Shown: positions 53,301-61,956, numbered from the stretch's first letter. The stretch is 64,000 bases of DNA from Leuctra nigra (GCA_934045905.1 OW203769.1:26195705-26259704); one strand, 5' to 3'. Made by a program: numbers and translations. The notes: generated from the letters alone by a model not told the origin.

Positions 53301-54218
53301 TGCCTCTCAGTCCTCTCAGCCAGGTGGGTATGACGCCGTGCACACGGGCACGCGGTCCTCGTTGTGGCGTGAGCGGCGTGCCTCTCAGTCCTCTCAGCCA
53401 GGTGGGTATGACGCCGTGCACACGGGCACGCGGTCCTCGTTGTGGCGTGAGCGGCGTGCCTCTCAGTCCTCTCAGCCAGGTGGGTATGACGCCGTGCACA
53501 CGGGCACGCGGTCCTCGTTGTGGCGTAAGCGGCGTGCCTCTCAGTCCTCTCAGCCAGGAGAGGACGCCGTGCACACGGGCACGCGGTCCTCGTTGTGACT
53601 GCTCAACGTCAAAGGATGAGATGGATCAGTCACATTAATCTTTGGCACAGTTCGTTAAATAATTATGAGTACCTTTCACGAATTAGTCAAATAGAATATA
53701 TTTGATTAGACATGATATCGAGAGATAATAAGTGATTCGCATAAGCCATCTGGGCAGAAATAAATCATGTAAAAAATAAATAAGAATTTTCTCCCATTGT
53801 CTCGTTCAAAACGTTGTGTGCCGCAGAGTGTAGTTATGTAACGATCACTCTGTGTGTAATGTTATTCCATGACACATCGTATTCATAATTATATTTATGT
53901 TATAATATATATAAAATTATATTCTGTTCTTTCTCCTCAGGATCTCCGACTCATGGTTTGAGCCAACGTCAACTGTTCTGTCCCGTCGTCGCCAACCACT
54001 TCCCACCCTCTTACCCCTTCAACAACTACCCTCGTCCCGCGCCGTGCGAGGCTGGGATACCGGGACTGCCACGCGTGTTGACGCAGACCCTGCTACTGCC
54101 GGCGCCCGTCACCCTCGCCAACATCATCTTCCCCGTGCTGCTGGGTCCATCGCCCAAGCGCGCCAGCTCCTTCCGGCGACCGCAGGCGAGGGAGGTCAAG
54201 TTCGACATGCCGGTATGA
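38062..54218 (+). CDS. POPDC1/Bves-like: Popeye-domain-containing protein (POPDC/Bves family), six coding exons
   Basis: Popeye proteins are three-pass membrane proteins that bind cAMP through a cytoplasmic Popeye domain and act in heart and muscle electrical control and cell adhesion. Exons and phases agree throughout: 38062-38339 (ends phase 2), 39531-39699 (phase 0), 46580-46737 (phase 2), 50289-50509 (phase 1), 50992-51180 or a later repeat donor (phase 1), and 53941-54218 (stop TGA). The extracellular N-terminus has six N-glycosylation sequons. Family hallmarks include CDDWEVVQHTLYQAANM, LYVKLFSPL, the phosphate-binding-cassette-like FIDSPEW and LCWQRMKLE. The C-terminal tail is Ser/Arg-rich and contains the tandem repeat. 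Introns 3 and 5 contain large minisatellites grown from the exon edges. Whether the repeat-encoded tail is translated in full is unknown. Confidence 0.92.
38340..39530 (+). other. POPDC intron 1
   Basis: AT-rich with no recognisable element. It ends with a polypyrimidine tract and CTTCTTCCAG (39521-39530). Confidence 0.8.
39531..39699 (+). CDS. POPDC exon 2 (membrane segments 2 and 3)
   Basis: Completes the Arg codon, then codes for two hydrophobic helices (LLCIGFFLTAIWAGI and FFWNVGLVFINVL) and a proline-rich turn. The donor is GAG|GTAGGC at 39700. GC content is far above the flanking introns. Confidence 0.9.
40513..41335. mobile_element. foldback-like element made of nested palindromic subrepeats
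   Basis: A long imperfect inverted repeat with arms of about 400 bp, centred near 40936; for example GTAACATGTA at 40811 mirrors 41052-41061. The arms are themselves arrays of short units related to GGAATAACGCCAAC and its complement GTTGGCGTTATTCC, spaced about 15-40 bp, so each arm can also fold locally. There is no protein; the short frames are by-products. It resembles Foldback/Galileo-type elements in structure only. Confidence 0.7.
43855..44031 (+). mobile_element. tRNA-derived SINE-like relic
   Basis: Contains a tRNA-like anticodon arm (CTCTC...GAGAG) and a B-box (GAGTTCGAGCC) near 43920, followed by a short body and an A-rich tail ending AATTAATAAAAC. No clear A-box or target duplication was found. 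Confidence 0.4.
44146..44216. repeat. 12-bp tandem repeat followed by a short hairpin
   Basis: Four near-copies of ACCATCGTACAC run into a hairpin (GTCTGATGAA/TTCATCAGAC) at about 44185-44209. It lies within a longer A/T-rich segment whose ends resemble the MITE at 47015. Confidence 0.5.
44668..45093 (+). mobile_element. retroposon (SINE or 5'-truncated LINE) with 12-bp target duplication
   Basis: A GC-rich 426-bp insert in an AT-rich intron, flanked by TCTGGAGATTCT at 44656-44667 and 45094-45105. The right end has the tail motif GTTAAACC followed by AATCT repeats, as in several insect non-LTR elements. No reverse transcriptase frame remains. Confidence 0.7.
45130..45434. repeat. fragment related to the hAT-like element at 61 kb
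   Basis: A G-rich head and the words GCAGGGCGTTTTTT and CGCGCATGGCGTTATA echo the 61094-61804 element. Ends and target duplication are not visible, so this is a decayed relative at best. Confidence 0.35.
45435..45493. repeat. short hairpin repeat (MITE family member 1)
   Basis: 18-bp arms GACAATATTCTCATCTCA (45435-45452) and TGAGATGAGAACATTGTC (45476-45493), one mismatch. The core GGCCATGAATAACATTGAGA is nearly identical to one at 60409-60430, showing that this is a dispersed family. Confidence 0.55.
46580..46737 (+). CDS. POPDC exon 3 (start of the Popeye domain)
   Basis: The acceptor is TTTTCAG at 46579 and the donor is GGAAG|GTATTT at 46738. It starts with LYVKLFSPL and includes EDLTAADERLSILLTG, a conserved Popeye block. 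It ends two bases into an Arg codon. Confidence 0.9.
46738..50288 (+). other. POPDC intron 3, mostly minisatellite
   Basis: The first 500 bp are ordinary AT-rich intron containing a small MITE (47015-47135). The remaining 3 kb are tandem copies of the exon 4 acceptor region. Confidence 0.8.
47015..47135. mobile_element. small MITE with imperfect 40-bp inverted ends
   Basis: The ends CTATTCTAGAAC... and ...GTTCTAGAATAG are complementary for about 40 bp with several mismatches. A related, longer segment lies near 44030-44480. No target duplication was resolved. Confidence 0.5.
47256..50358 (+). repeat. minisatellite of 31 units (about 100 bp) built from the POPDC exon 4 acceptor and 5' end
   Basis: Exon-like starts (the base after GACAG) occur at 47278, 47378, 47476, then every 100 bp to 48576, then 48691, 48791, 48889 and every 100 bp to 50289. 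Each unit has the acceptor GTGTTGTGACAG, coding sequence for MVVTC...APYQFIDSPE, then TGA, then a second acceptor-like CTCCTACAG. Only the last unit (50289) reads GAGTGG (Glu-Trp) and continues as real exon 4. The other 30 end in GAGTGA. Units 14 and 31 keep 15 extra bases (ETHLHH) that the rest have lost in frame. Confidence 0.95.
50289..50509 (+). CDS. POPDC exon 4 (core of the Popeye domain)
   Basis: The last unit of the array. It encodes RMVVTCDETHLHHIAPYQF then IDSPEW, FQVTVAAET and CTYLCWQRMKLE, aligning with the cAMP-binding part of Popeye proteins. The acceptor at 50288 gives the correct phase; the alternative CTCCTACAG acceptor 33 bases upstream gives an immediate stop. The donor is ATCG|GTAATT. 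Confidence 0.9.
50510..50991 (+). other. POPDC intron 4
   Basis: A normal AT-rich 482-bp intron between the two repeat-bearing exons, ending CATGTTGCAG. No repeat units are present in it. Confidence 0.85.
50992..51180 (+). CDS. POPDC exon 5 (shortest form, ending at the first repeat donor)
   Basis: Continues the Popeye domain end (GRDITLKLYSLNEH), then a Thr/Glu linker, then the first tail unit DAVHTGTRGFVRSSLW...SQP. The donor CCAG|GTGGGT at 51181 leaves phase 1, matching exon 6. The same donor recurs in nearly every later unit, so the real end of this exon may lie further right. The reading frame stays open to 52640. Confidence 0.75.
51099..53600 (+). repeat. minisatellite of about 31 units (78 or 90 bp) built from the POPDC exon 5 end and donor
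   Basis: Unit starts (GACGCC) run from 51099 to 53563. Long units (90 bp) include four extra codons (GFVR); short units are 78 bp. Both are multiples of three, so the plus-strand frame is open for 19 units, to a TAG at 52638-52640. A one-base insertion occurs near 52724. Almost every unit ends CAGCCAG|GTGGGT, a consensus 5' splice site; the last (53556) has lost it. Units 10-13 and 16-19 match at an offset of 480 bp. The long minus-strand frame (53574-51034) is a by-product of the repeat. Confidence 0.95.
53601..53940 (+). other. POPDC intron 5, non-repeat part
   Basis: AT-rich and ends with a polypyrimidine tract and TTTCTCCTCAG at 53940. Nothing else is seen. Confidence 0.8.
53941..54218 (+). 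CDS. POPDC exon 6 (C-terminal tail)
   Basis: The acceptor at 53940 gives phase 1, completing a Gly codon. It encodes a proline-rich tail (NHFPPSYPFNNYPRP..., ...RRPQAREVKFDMPV) and stops with TGA at 54216-54218. Confidence 0.85.
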
Positions 54219-54320
54219 CGGCAGATGTCCGACCCTCACTTCACGCCCAAGTGATGAGTCGGACGTGATGACTGAAGTCACAGGAATATATTGGAAAGTG
54301 ACGTCGAACTTGCTCAAGAA

Positions 54321-54326
54321 AATAAA
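54321..54326 (+). terminator. POPDC polyadenylation signal
   Basis: AATAAA 103 bases after the POPDC stop codon. It is the first such signal downstream on this strand. Confidence 0.6.
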
Positions 54327-54732
54327 CAATGTTGAAGGTGTATACTAGATTATTTAATTCTAAGTACGCAAAAAGAAAGTTGGTAAAACTTATTTTGAAA
54401 ATAGAACTTATGAAAATAACTGTATTTAGGAGTGCAGCTTATATGAATATTCTTTCTACCAGATAATATTTGATTTGCGTAAAATTAGTACATGTTAAAA
54501 ATTTAGAACGTCCAGATTTCGAACGAAATTTAAAAACTTTCTATATTTTTCATGCTTCAAGATCAGAGTGTTCAAATTTGGATCAGATGATTGAATAATG
54601 GAGAATTTACTAACTTTTGTCACTACCTAGATGGATTTTGAAAAATTTCTGGCAGATTATTTTTAATTTTTGATAATTATTTAATTCGTCTTGATTAAAA
54701 TACATGTTACGTTCTTGTATTTCAGGTATTTA
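54327..54732. other. AT-rich intergenic DNA
   Basis: No gene or element is recognised; it leads to the MITE target site TTA (54730-54732). Confidence 0.5.
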
Positions 54733-54878
54733 GGCCGGGTAGGACCAACTCTGGATTAAGTTAACTCTCGGGGGTTAACCAATAAAACAAGTTGGCGCGA
54801 ATTCCATAGCCAATAAGATTCACTAATTTCCACTAATCATCGAGAGTTAACTTAATCCAGAGTTGGTCCTACCCGGCC
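54733..54878. mobile_element. PIF/Harbinger-type MITE (146 bp)
   Basis: Perfect 38-bp terminal inverted repeats (54733-54770 and 54841-54878) starting GGCCGGGTAGGACCAAC, flanked by the 3-bp duplication TTA (54730-54732 and 54879-54881). TTA target and GGCC ends fit PIF/Harbinger (Tourist-like) elements. Confidence 0.85.
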
Positions 54879-54881
54879 TTA

Positions 54882-55457
54882 ATGGTTGAATTTAATGGTT
54901 GAAGTTTAAATCCTTTTTCGATTAGAAATGGAATGTTTGAAATTGGAATAAATGTGGAAGTATTATGTAGAATTATTCATTGTGATGCACACGTTACTCT
55001 ACATTTGTTAAGAATTCGAGGAGCTATAACTTGCATTAAAGCGATATATAAAGATTCATTTGTTTCATTATATTTTGTATGGAGAAATAAATATAAGGTA
55101 TAGATAGATGCGTTTAACACATGAAACAAAAGTAGGAGTTAATAATATGTTTAATTATCAAACTCAACAAAGCATAGCAATAACAATTAAAAACGAAATT
55201 AACTCCGTGAAAAAACTTAATCTAGAACATATATTTAACATAACATAATTTGTGAAGACTAATTGTTATACACAAAATAAAATGTAATATATGCAACTGT
55301 AAAAAACACATTTAATGCGTCTCAATTTTAATTAATTGTCTCAATGCAACTAACTTAAGAAATAAATACTTACTTAGAGTTTTGATTTAGAGATTAAATA
55401 AAGATTTAACAATAATGTACCTATAATTACATAAAAATTCTTCATTACTTTGCGAAT
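54882..55457. other. AT-rich intergenic DNA downstream of the secreted-protein gene
   Basis: The 3' UTR of the minus-strand gene should lie in the right part. No clear polyadenylation signal was found on that strand, and no other gene is seen. Confidence 0.5.
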
Positions 55458-57994
55458 TTAATAATGTCCGTAGCTCTGGTGTCCCTTGCTCCTATTAGCA
55501 TCATTTGGCTGGCTGACGTAATAGCCCCAGGGCGCGAAGTATTTGTGCCCCACTTTCTGCGTCGGACCCCGGAAAACCTATAAATCAGTCAATAATGATA
55601 TTAAACACTAAACACTAAACGCTAATTAGCCCGGACCGAAATGCTGTTTTATCTATTTTGCAATTCAGCATGGCTAGGTATTTATTATGTAGTTTTTAAT
55701 GGATATTGAAACATAATCCTAAAAATGTGCTGATTTGCAGCAATTTTTATTGACGTACTAAAAATAACAGTAAGTAATTAGAATCTTATTATTTGCCAAA
55801 ATTATTCTGGTCAGATTCTAAAAATCACTTATTTAAATGCATCGGGTGAAGGAGATTCCTCAAGTCATTCTGACTTGCGCCTTTCTCTTGAACAAACTTG
55901 TTCAAATCAAAAACATATTTTTAAAAGTTGAAACATACTTTTAGATAATTATTCAAGAGTGTCTTTGATGTGTCTTTTTATTCCTTCAATGGCGTCATTA
56001 GTCTAGAGTGGCAAAACACTTGAGGTTTGATTAAAAATTGAATTGAATTGATTGATAAACAAACAAACAAACAAACAAACAAACAAACAAACAAACAAGT
56101 AAATAATAATATTGTTGCGGCTAGGTACACAAATTTAAGACTCTTCCCTTCTGAACATTCAAGTAATCATACTAACACCTTGGACGGAAGAAATAATAAC
56201 CGTGACTATTATTTCGTCTAAGCTTTGACACCAAGATTAAAATTCAATTAAATCAAATAATCACTTAAAACATCAACTCAAACCATCATACTTCACTCAT
56301 CTAACTATAATATTTATCTATCACACTTTTTCCTCTATAATCGTGTGCATAATTGAGAGAAATTCTGCAAGTGACAATTGTCAGTAAAAAAAATAACTAG
56401 ATCATTCACGATACTCACCTTGATCTTGACTCTTCCCGCCAACTCTCCGTCCCCTTTATATCCACCCCCACCATAACTTTGACTTTCGCTTGCAATGTTA
56501 CCAAACTCAGAGCTGGCCGACCCAAACCCCCCCTCATCAAAACTGTTGCTCGTAAATCCAGATGGAGGTCCTAAGTTAGATCCAGAATTACTGAAGCTTA
56601 AACTTCCCAAAGTTGCTTGAGGACGATTCTTCATTTTAGGTTTTGAATTCCCGAAAGCAAAACCTGGACCAAGATTAATAGGTTTAGATAATCTTGGTCT
56701 ATGTGAGCTATAGCCGCCCATATAATGTGGAATTCCTCTTGTAGGATATTTTCTATACTTCTTAATATCACCATAACCTCCAAAACTGTCTTTCAAATGT
56801 GGTGAGTATCTATTTTGACTCCCGTAGCGCTTCCGTTTCAACGGTTCAGGATGTGGACGGATTCTTCCCATAATTCCACCCTGTCTGACTATGTTCTCTC
56901 GCATTGGCTTCGTCCCTGGTGGCCGGCTGGCGTTGGGGTTGACATCATTGGGATTGATAGATGCAGGGGGATGTTGGCCGTTGTTTTCGCGCTTTTGGGG
57001 TTGAGTTTGACGAGGCAATGTCGCGTTGATTGACGCGTCGATGTTGTCGTAGTTGTGGTTTGGATAGTAGATCTCAGAACATGCGGTGCTGAGACACGTT
57101 GTGAGTAGGAGAAGTGCCTGAAATGTTGTCACATGTGGCAGTATAATATACTTGGTAGAGTAGTTGGGGATGTGATTCGATAGCTATTTATTTATGGAGT
57201 AAATGTGAGTATGACTTATTTAAATTATTTTGACATAAATTCTGTACTGTTTTAGAAACTGGCTTTTATGGAATGAAAATGGTATTGGTAACTATAGTGA
57301 AACATGTTTTTTTGGAAATATGTTTTTTATACAATGAGAAAAACGTACTAAAACTAGTATAAAATTAGGAGATAGGAGTATAGTTCATCAGAGTCTTTAT
57401 TCTATGACTTCTAATATTCCGTATATTTTATTTTCATTAAAACATTTTATTTATAAAAATTATAATATTATTTTTATTTTATTTTAAATATTAATTTTCC
57501 CTCAGGAACAACTTTCAAATTTGATACCTAATCGTTCTATCGAGGTTTGTTATCACTTTTCCTCACGGGTCAACTATAGCATTCAAAAGTTCATGAGCAC
57601 ACTATCTTGCGGGAATTTAACCTACAGTTTTTTTTTTTTAATCTAAAAATAGAATTGAAGCATTGTTTATTTACACACGAGATTTGATTACTTAAAAATA
57701 TTTTGAATATTACAAAAAAAGTTGGAACCAGGGTCTTTTAGTATTAAAATCAACATGTAGAATATAATTTAATTATCTAAATTAATTTCAGTAGAATTTA
57801 ATCGTTTGGCTGGTATGTTATCATAAAATATTAATAAACTTTAAAATATACATTCGTATGTATTTATTTATGAACACCAATCAGTGTGATGAAATATAAC
57901 AGTTGGGTCAAGACAAAGATATTACCATTCATACTCTATAAAGATTAGATATTAATTCTAATTAGATTATGAAGAATCTTACCTTGAAATCCAT
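55458..57994 (-). CDS. secreted Gly/Ser/Asn-rich protein of unknown function, three coding exons
   Basis: Minus-strand exons, all in phase 0, are 57994-57983 (four codons, donor GTAAGA), 57117-56419 (233 codons; acceptor ATTTCAG, donor GTGAGT) and 55577-55458 (39 codons and TAA; acceptor TTTATAG). The product has 276 residues. Splicing exon 1 to exon 2 creates a clean signal peptide (MDFKALLLLTTCLSTACSE). The mature chain is Asn/Pro-rich, then basic (PLKRKRYGSQNRYS, a possible processing site), then Gly/Ser-rich with repeated G-G-Y or S-F. The C-terminal exon reads VFRGPTQKVGHKYFAPWGYY. I do not recognise a family. A structural (cuticle- or silk-like) or secreted-peptide precursor role is conceivable but unproven. 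Confidence 0.75.
55578..56418 (-). other. intron 2 of the secreted-protein gene, with (AAAC)n
   Basis: Contains an (AAAC)n microsatellite at 56056-56098. Otherwise AT-rich without features. Confidence 0.7.
57118..57982 (-). other. intron 1 of the secreted-protein gene
   Basis: AT-rich, featureless intron separating a four-codon first exon from the main exon. Confidence 0.65.
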
Positions 57995-58677
57995 ATCAAA
58001 TCACTAACATCCCAAGTCCTTCTTCATCAACTCTCCAACACAAACTACTCAATTCTCTTCATCTTAGCGTGAGATTTGAGAGGAGTAAAACTCGAGTAGA
58101 TTTTAGTGGCCTCCTTCCTCACTACAGCGCATCACAGGTGACTTGCAAACCACTAACCTACTCTATTAGACAATTAATTCACACTCGACAGTCATGCCAA
58201 GGAGAGCAATGTCAATGTTGGTTGATTTAGAAAACTCATCATATAAATGTTGATTGTCTTCGTCATTGAATGGTAAGTTGGGTGGGGAAAGTGGTTAGGT
58301 GCCCCAGTAATGTCTTTTTAACAGCATGGAGCTTGATAATAAGTTCTGATTAATGAATTTGTACTGGTTATTAAAATAAGATTTTTTCGTAGAAAGCGAA
58401 AACTGTGACACTATAAAGACAGGTTACACCTATGTAACATAATTTTAATGGCAAGAGAAAATATTATTGGCACTGAATGAAACAAAATGTTCCCGTAGGC
58501 GGCACTAATATTAATTTCTCTGTACCTAATGAAAAGTGGGTATAATTGACGGTGTAAATCGTGCATATAAAATGATGGTGAACATTGGAGAGGTCCGGGT
58601 ATGGTTATTTCAAACGCGGTTTTAAGACACATACAAAATATAAGAAAATATAGTAGATAACTTTTTTAATTTTGCAG
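57995..58677. other. 5' flank of the secreted-protein gene
   Basis: The promoter of the minus-strand gene should lie near 58000-58200. No other gene is supported. Confidence 0.4.
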
Positions 58678-58734
58678 CTCGGCTACTGCTGGTGGATGAA
58701 CTATTTCGACATGAAGTTGAAGGGCGGTGGATAG
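58678..58734 (+). CDS. possible orphan terminal exon
   Basis: A good polypyrimidine acceptor (CTTTTTTAATTTTGCAG at 58677) is followed by 18 codons (LGYCWWMNYFDMKLKGGG) and TAG. No upstream plus-strand exon in phase was found, so this may be chance or a relic. Confidence 0.15.
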   Translation, partial: LGYCWWMNYFDMKLKGGG

Positions 58735-58799
58735 GAGGCGAGCGTGTCCTATTAGTACGGAACCGTCCCAGTATTTGTCTCTCCTCTGAGGTATAGCAT

Positions 58800-58835
58800 G
58801 AAAAAGGTCAGAAGGCCGCGGGAATCGAACCAATA
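58800..58835 (-). mobile_element. fragment of the same tRNA-derived SINE family as 60475
   Basis: On the minus strand it reads GGTTCGATTCCCGCGGCC (58814-58831), identical to the B-box region of the SINE at 60475-60757. The rest of the element is missing or decayed. Confidence 0.5.
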
Positions 58836-59218
58836 ATATCTACGGAGTGCAGAGCGTATCCGAGCCAACTTCCTTAGAAAACATTTATTTGTGTAGGTGT
58901 ATTACAGTGATATATCTAGCTATGAAATTGGAGTTTGTGAAGAACAATAAATATAAATCAAGAAATGTGACAATTGAATTGAACATATACAATCTGAGAC
59001 GACGAAATGTGTTTTTAAAAATAAACATCACTTCTATAAGTAATAACTACAAGTCTTTAATCAAACTATCCACCACTCTTACAACGAGTGCCGGGTCAAA
59101 TGACCGAAAACTGATGCTTTGAAACCTCCGCTTCCCCTGGAAAACTTCTTCCAGGAGGTTGTACAATATCATTTGATGCGTGAACTGAGGGTGCGACATC
59201 TATGTGTCTTCGTCGTCG

Positions 59219-59529
59219 ACCTCCACCACCTCCACGACATCCTCCTCCACCACCTCCTCGACATCCTCCACCACCTCCACGACATCTTCCTCCACCACCT
59301 CCTCGACATCCTCCACCACCTCCACGACATCCTCCTCCACCACCTCCTCGACATCCTCCACCACCTCCACGACATCCTCCTCCACCACCTCCTCGACATC
59401 CTCCACCACCTCCACGACATCCTCCTCCACCACCTCCACCACCTCCTCCACCACCTCCACGACATCCTCCTCCACCACCTCCTCGACATCCTCCACCACC
59501 TCCACGACATCCTCCTCCACCACCTCCTT
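59219..59529. repeat. 45-bp minisatellite running into an assembly gap
   Basis: Units of 45 bp made of CTCCACCACCTCCACGACAT-type words, open in several frames on both strands because they lack stop triplets. The long Pro/His, Ser/Thr, Glu/Val or Trp/Arg frames here are compositional artefacts. The true array length is unknown because the gap follows at once. Confidence 0.85.
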
Positions 59530-59729
59530 NNNNNNNNNNNNNNNNNNNNNNNNNNNNNNNNNNNNNNNNNNNNNNNNNNNNNNNNNNNNNNNNNNNNNNN
59601 NNNNNNNNNNNNNNNNNNNNNNNNNNNNNNNNNNNNNNNNNNNNNNNNNNNNNNNNNNNNNNNNNNNNNNNNNNNNNNNNNNNNNNNNNNNNNNNNNNNN
59701 NNNNNNNNNNNNNNNNNNNNNNNNNNNNN
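59530..59729. other. assembly gap, 200 N
   Basis: Placeholder of exactly 200 N inside low-complexity DNA; a G run and a C run follow it. Confidence 0.98.
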
Positions 59730-60369
59730 GGAGGGGGGGGGGGGGGGGCAAAGCCACCCCTTGGACCTATCAGTGCCCCCCCCCCCCTTGGAGAGTTTTA
59801 AAATGAAGATAAATTATAAAATATTCCGTGAAAAAAGTATTTTAATGCTTACATATTTGTACCTTCTATCGAAATTTCAGAGAAAAAATTTTTTAGTTTT
59901 GAAGTGATCATATGTTTTGTTTTTCAACAAATTAAATAATATTGCTGCATAGAACATCAGATATTATGCTTAAAATCCCGTGTAGGTAAATCCAATCCAG
60001 AAATTCAAAGACAATGGGGGTCGGGGAGAGGTCTGCATGCATCTTTCCATTTAAATTCTAATGAGAAAGATTTACAGACCAATTCCTATTTGAAAAATTA
60101 CTTGTTATAACTAAGTCAACTTCCGTACCTGTAGGGTTGTTGAAGGGTTATCCAGAGGTAATAATCCATGAGCAATATACATGATTTTATCTGCTACAAC
60201 CTACACCCTGTCGGCCTCCCTATTCTTCCTAGATCCTGTCAAGCTGTTTATTTATCTTTGAATTATAAATATTTATTTGTATCTACTCTACAAACAACCT
60301 GCACAATTGTGGGTTTTATTCTTAGATGTTCCTTATATGGAGGCAGACGGAACAGGGGCGCGATCACAT
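59730..60369. other. intergenic DNA, no gene seen
   Basis: G- and C-homopolymers near 59729-59790, then AT-rich sequence without a supported feature. Confidence 0.5.
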
Positions 60370-60467
60370 AAAATGATAACTTACTTATCACGGTGACAAG
60401 TCCCTAGAAGGCCGTGAATATCATTGAGATGAGAGGCTTGTCACCGTGACAAGAAAGTTATCATTTT
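60370..60467. repeat. hairpin repeat (MITE family member 2)
   Basis: 31-bp arms (60370-60400 and 60437-60467) with two mismatches. The core near 60409-60430 matches the hairpin at 45460-45480. A target duplication was not resolved. Confidence 0.55.
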
Positions 60468-60474
60468 CTGTAAT

Positions 60475-60757
60475 CCCACCCCGGTTGGCTGAGTGATAAC
60501 GCTCTGAACTGGAATTCCGGAGGCCCAGGTTCGATTCCCGCGGCCGTCCTTCCTGACTGGGGTTTTTTCGTGGTAATCCCTCAGTCGACAGGCAAATGCT
60601 GGGAAGGTACCCTACTCATATGCCACGACCGCCTCCTTCCCACCTTCCATGCTTACCTACTCTTCACCATCATCTCCCAATCATCATCATAATCATTTAT
60701 CCGTTGCCATTAGCCTCGCTGCAGAACAGTGCGACGTTAAGCCCCAGGCAAAAAAAA
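60475..60757 (+). mobile_element. tRNA-derived SINE
   Basis: The head has a Pol III A-box (TGGCTGAGTGATAACGC) and a B-box (GGTTCGATTCC, near 60529). A body of about 200 bp follows, then the tail GCGACGTTAAGCCCCAGGC and a short A run (60750-60757). This is the usual plan of insect SINEs. The target duplication is not clear. Confidence 0.75.
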
Positions 60758-60844
60758 CTTATGGACTTCACAAATTTGTATAGGTACCTATTATTTTTAT
60801 TGATAATGTAAAGCGATTGATAATAAAAATATTTTTGAATTAAA

Positions 60845-60873
<29 letters not shown>
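60845..60873. repeat. (TTC)n microsatellite
   Basis: Nine or more TTC repeats with one terminal variant. Confidence 0.85.
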
Positions 60874-60877
<4 letters not shown>

Positions 60878-61093
60878 CTTAATAGGCACATGTGCCTGTA
60901 AATTCAAATTCAATAATTTCAATTGAATTCAATAAATATAATGGAAAATCTACTTGGGTTACTGACATTACTTTTTGTTGATTTACTGTTGGACTAGTTT
61001 CAAAATGTAAGACAATGAGTTTTTACTTATTTCATGTGGATTTGTTCGATTTAGCGATCCTTAAAATAGTATTAATAACATTCCTAGCATTTA

Positions 61094-61804
61094 CATAGGC
61101 GTGCGCAGGACAAATCATTAGGGGGGGCCAACATGGGCGCGGGCAGGAATAAAGACAGGGGGGGGGAAGTCCAAGGAAAAAATCATTGCCACGGGTGAAG
61201 GGGGGTGTGGGGGGCGCGCCCCCCACCTTGCCCCGCAGGGCGTTTTTTGGTTTTTTGACACTTTGAAATCAATTTTGAGACGTTCTGAGGAGCATTTTCT
61301 TTGCAAAATAATTTTTTTTTAAATTTTACACCTTTTCAGTTTCACTACAATAAGGTGAGAGAAGCATGCCCCAAAACCTGGCCCGGCAGAGCGTTTTTAG
61401 TATTTGGCAGTACTGTTTTAGTATTTTTTCAAATCGATAAGGGGGTTCGGGGGCTAAGCCCCCCAAGAAAATATTATCTGAAGGTCATACCTATTAGGAG
61501 CAATTTTGAGGCATATTAAAAGAAATTTTTATGTCAAAAACCTAGAAATTCATGAAAAAATCGTGTTTTTGGAAGTTACTTTATAGGCATTGTTTTCCAA
61601 AATATTGTGTTTTTGATCAACCTACTTGATCCAGTGATTTGAGCAACTCCAGTCTGCCCCGCAGGGAGATTTTTTTTGTTTAAGCCCTTTAAAACAAAAT
61701 TTTGACACTATATTGACCACAATTTATAATTTTTTATTTGAGGCTGATCCATTAGGGGGGGCCAAGGCCCCCCCGGCCCCCCCCCCCCCGTGCGCACGCC
61801 TATG
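61094..61804. mobile_element. non-autonomous hAT-like DNA transposon (711 bp)
   Basis: Perfect 14-bp inverted ends, CATAGGCGTGCGCA at 61094-61107 and its complement at 61791-61804, flanked by the 8-bp duplication AGCATTTA (61086-61093 and 61805-61812). An 8-bp target duplication and a CA..TG start point to hAT. The interior has G/C runs (TTAGGGGGGGCC at both ends) and no transposase. Confidence 0.8.
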
Positions 61805-61956
61805 AGCATTTATCACATTCACTTATCAGTCACACTTTGGTAGCATATTTCTTGTATCTAAAAAATAAAAAGAATAATAATATGTAAGGAATAATTTACT
61901 TTATTTTTAAAATATCACCATTTGTAGTGAACAACCATAAGATACAGAGTAAAGGT

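Noticed and set aside
51034..53574. 846-codon minus-strand frame across the POPDC donor array
   Set aside because: It follows from repeat units that are multiples of three; the plus strand carries the exon with matching splice phases.
47256..53600. CRISPR-like interpretation of the two arrays
   Set aside because: Units are contiguous without spacers and are clearly exon-intron boundary copies in a eukaryotic gene.
58194..58290. ATG-led stretch ending in the donor GGTAAGTTGG
   Set aside because: All frames contain stops before the donor, so it is not a coding exon.
59200..59806. Long Pro/His, Ser/Thr, Glu/Val and Trp/Arg frames around the second gap
   Set aside because: Low-complexity 45-bp repeat open in several frames and running through N; no gene signal.
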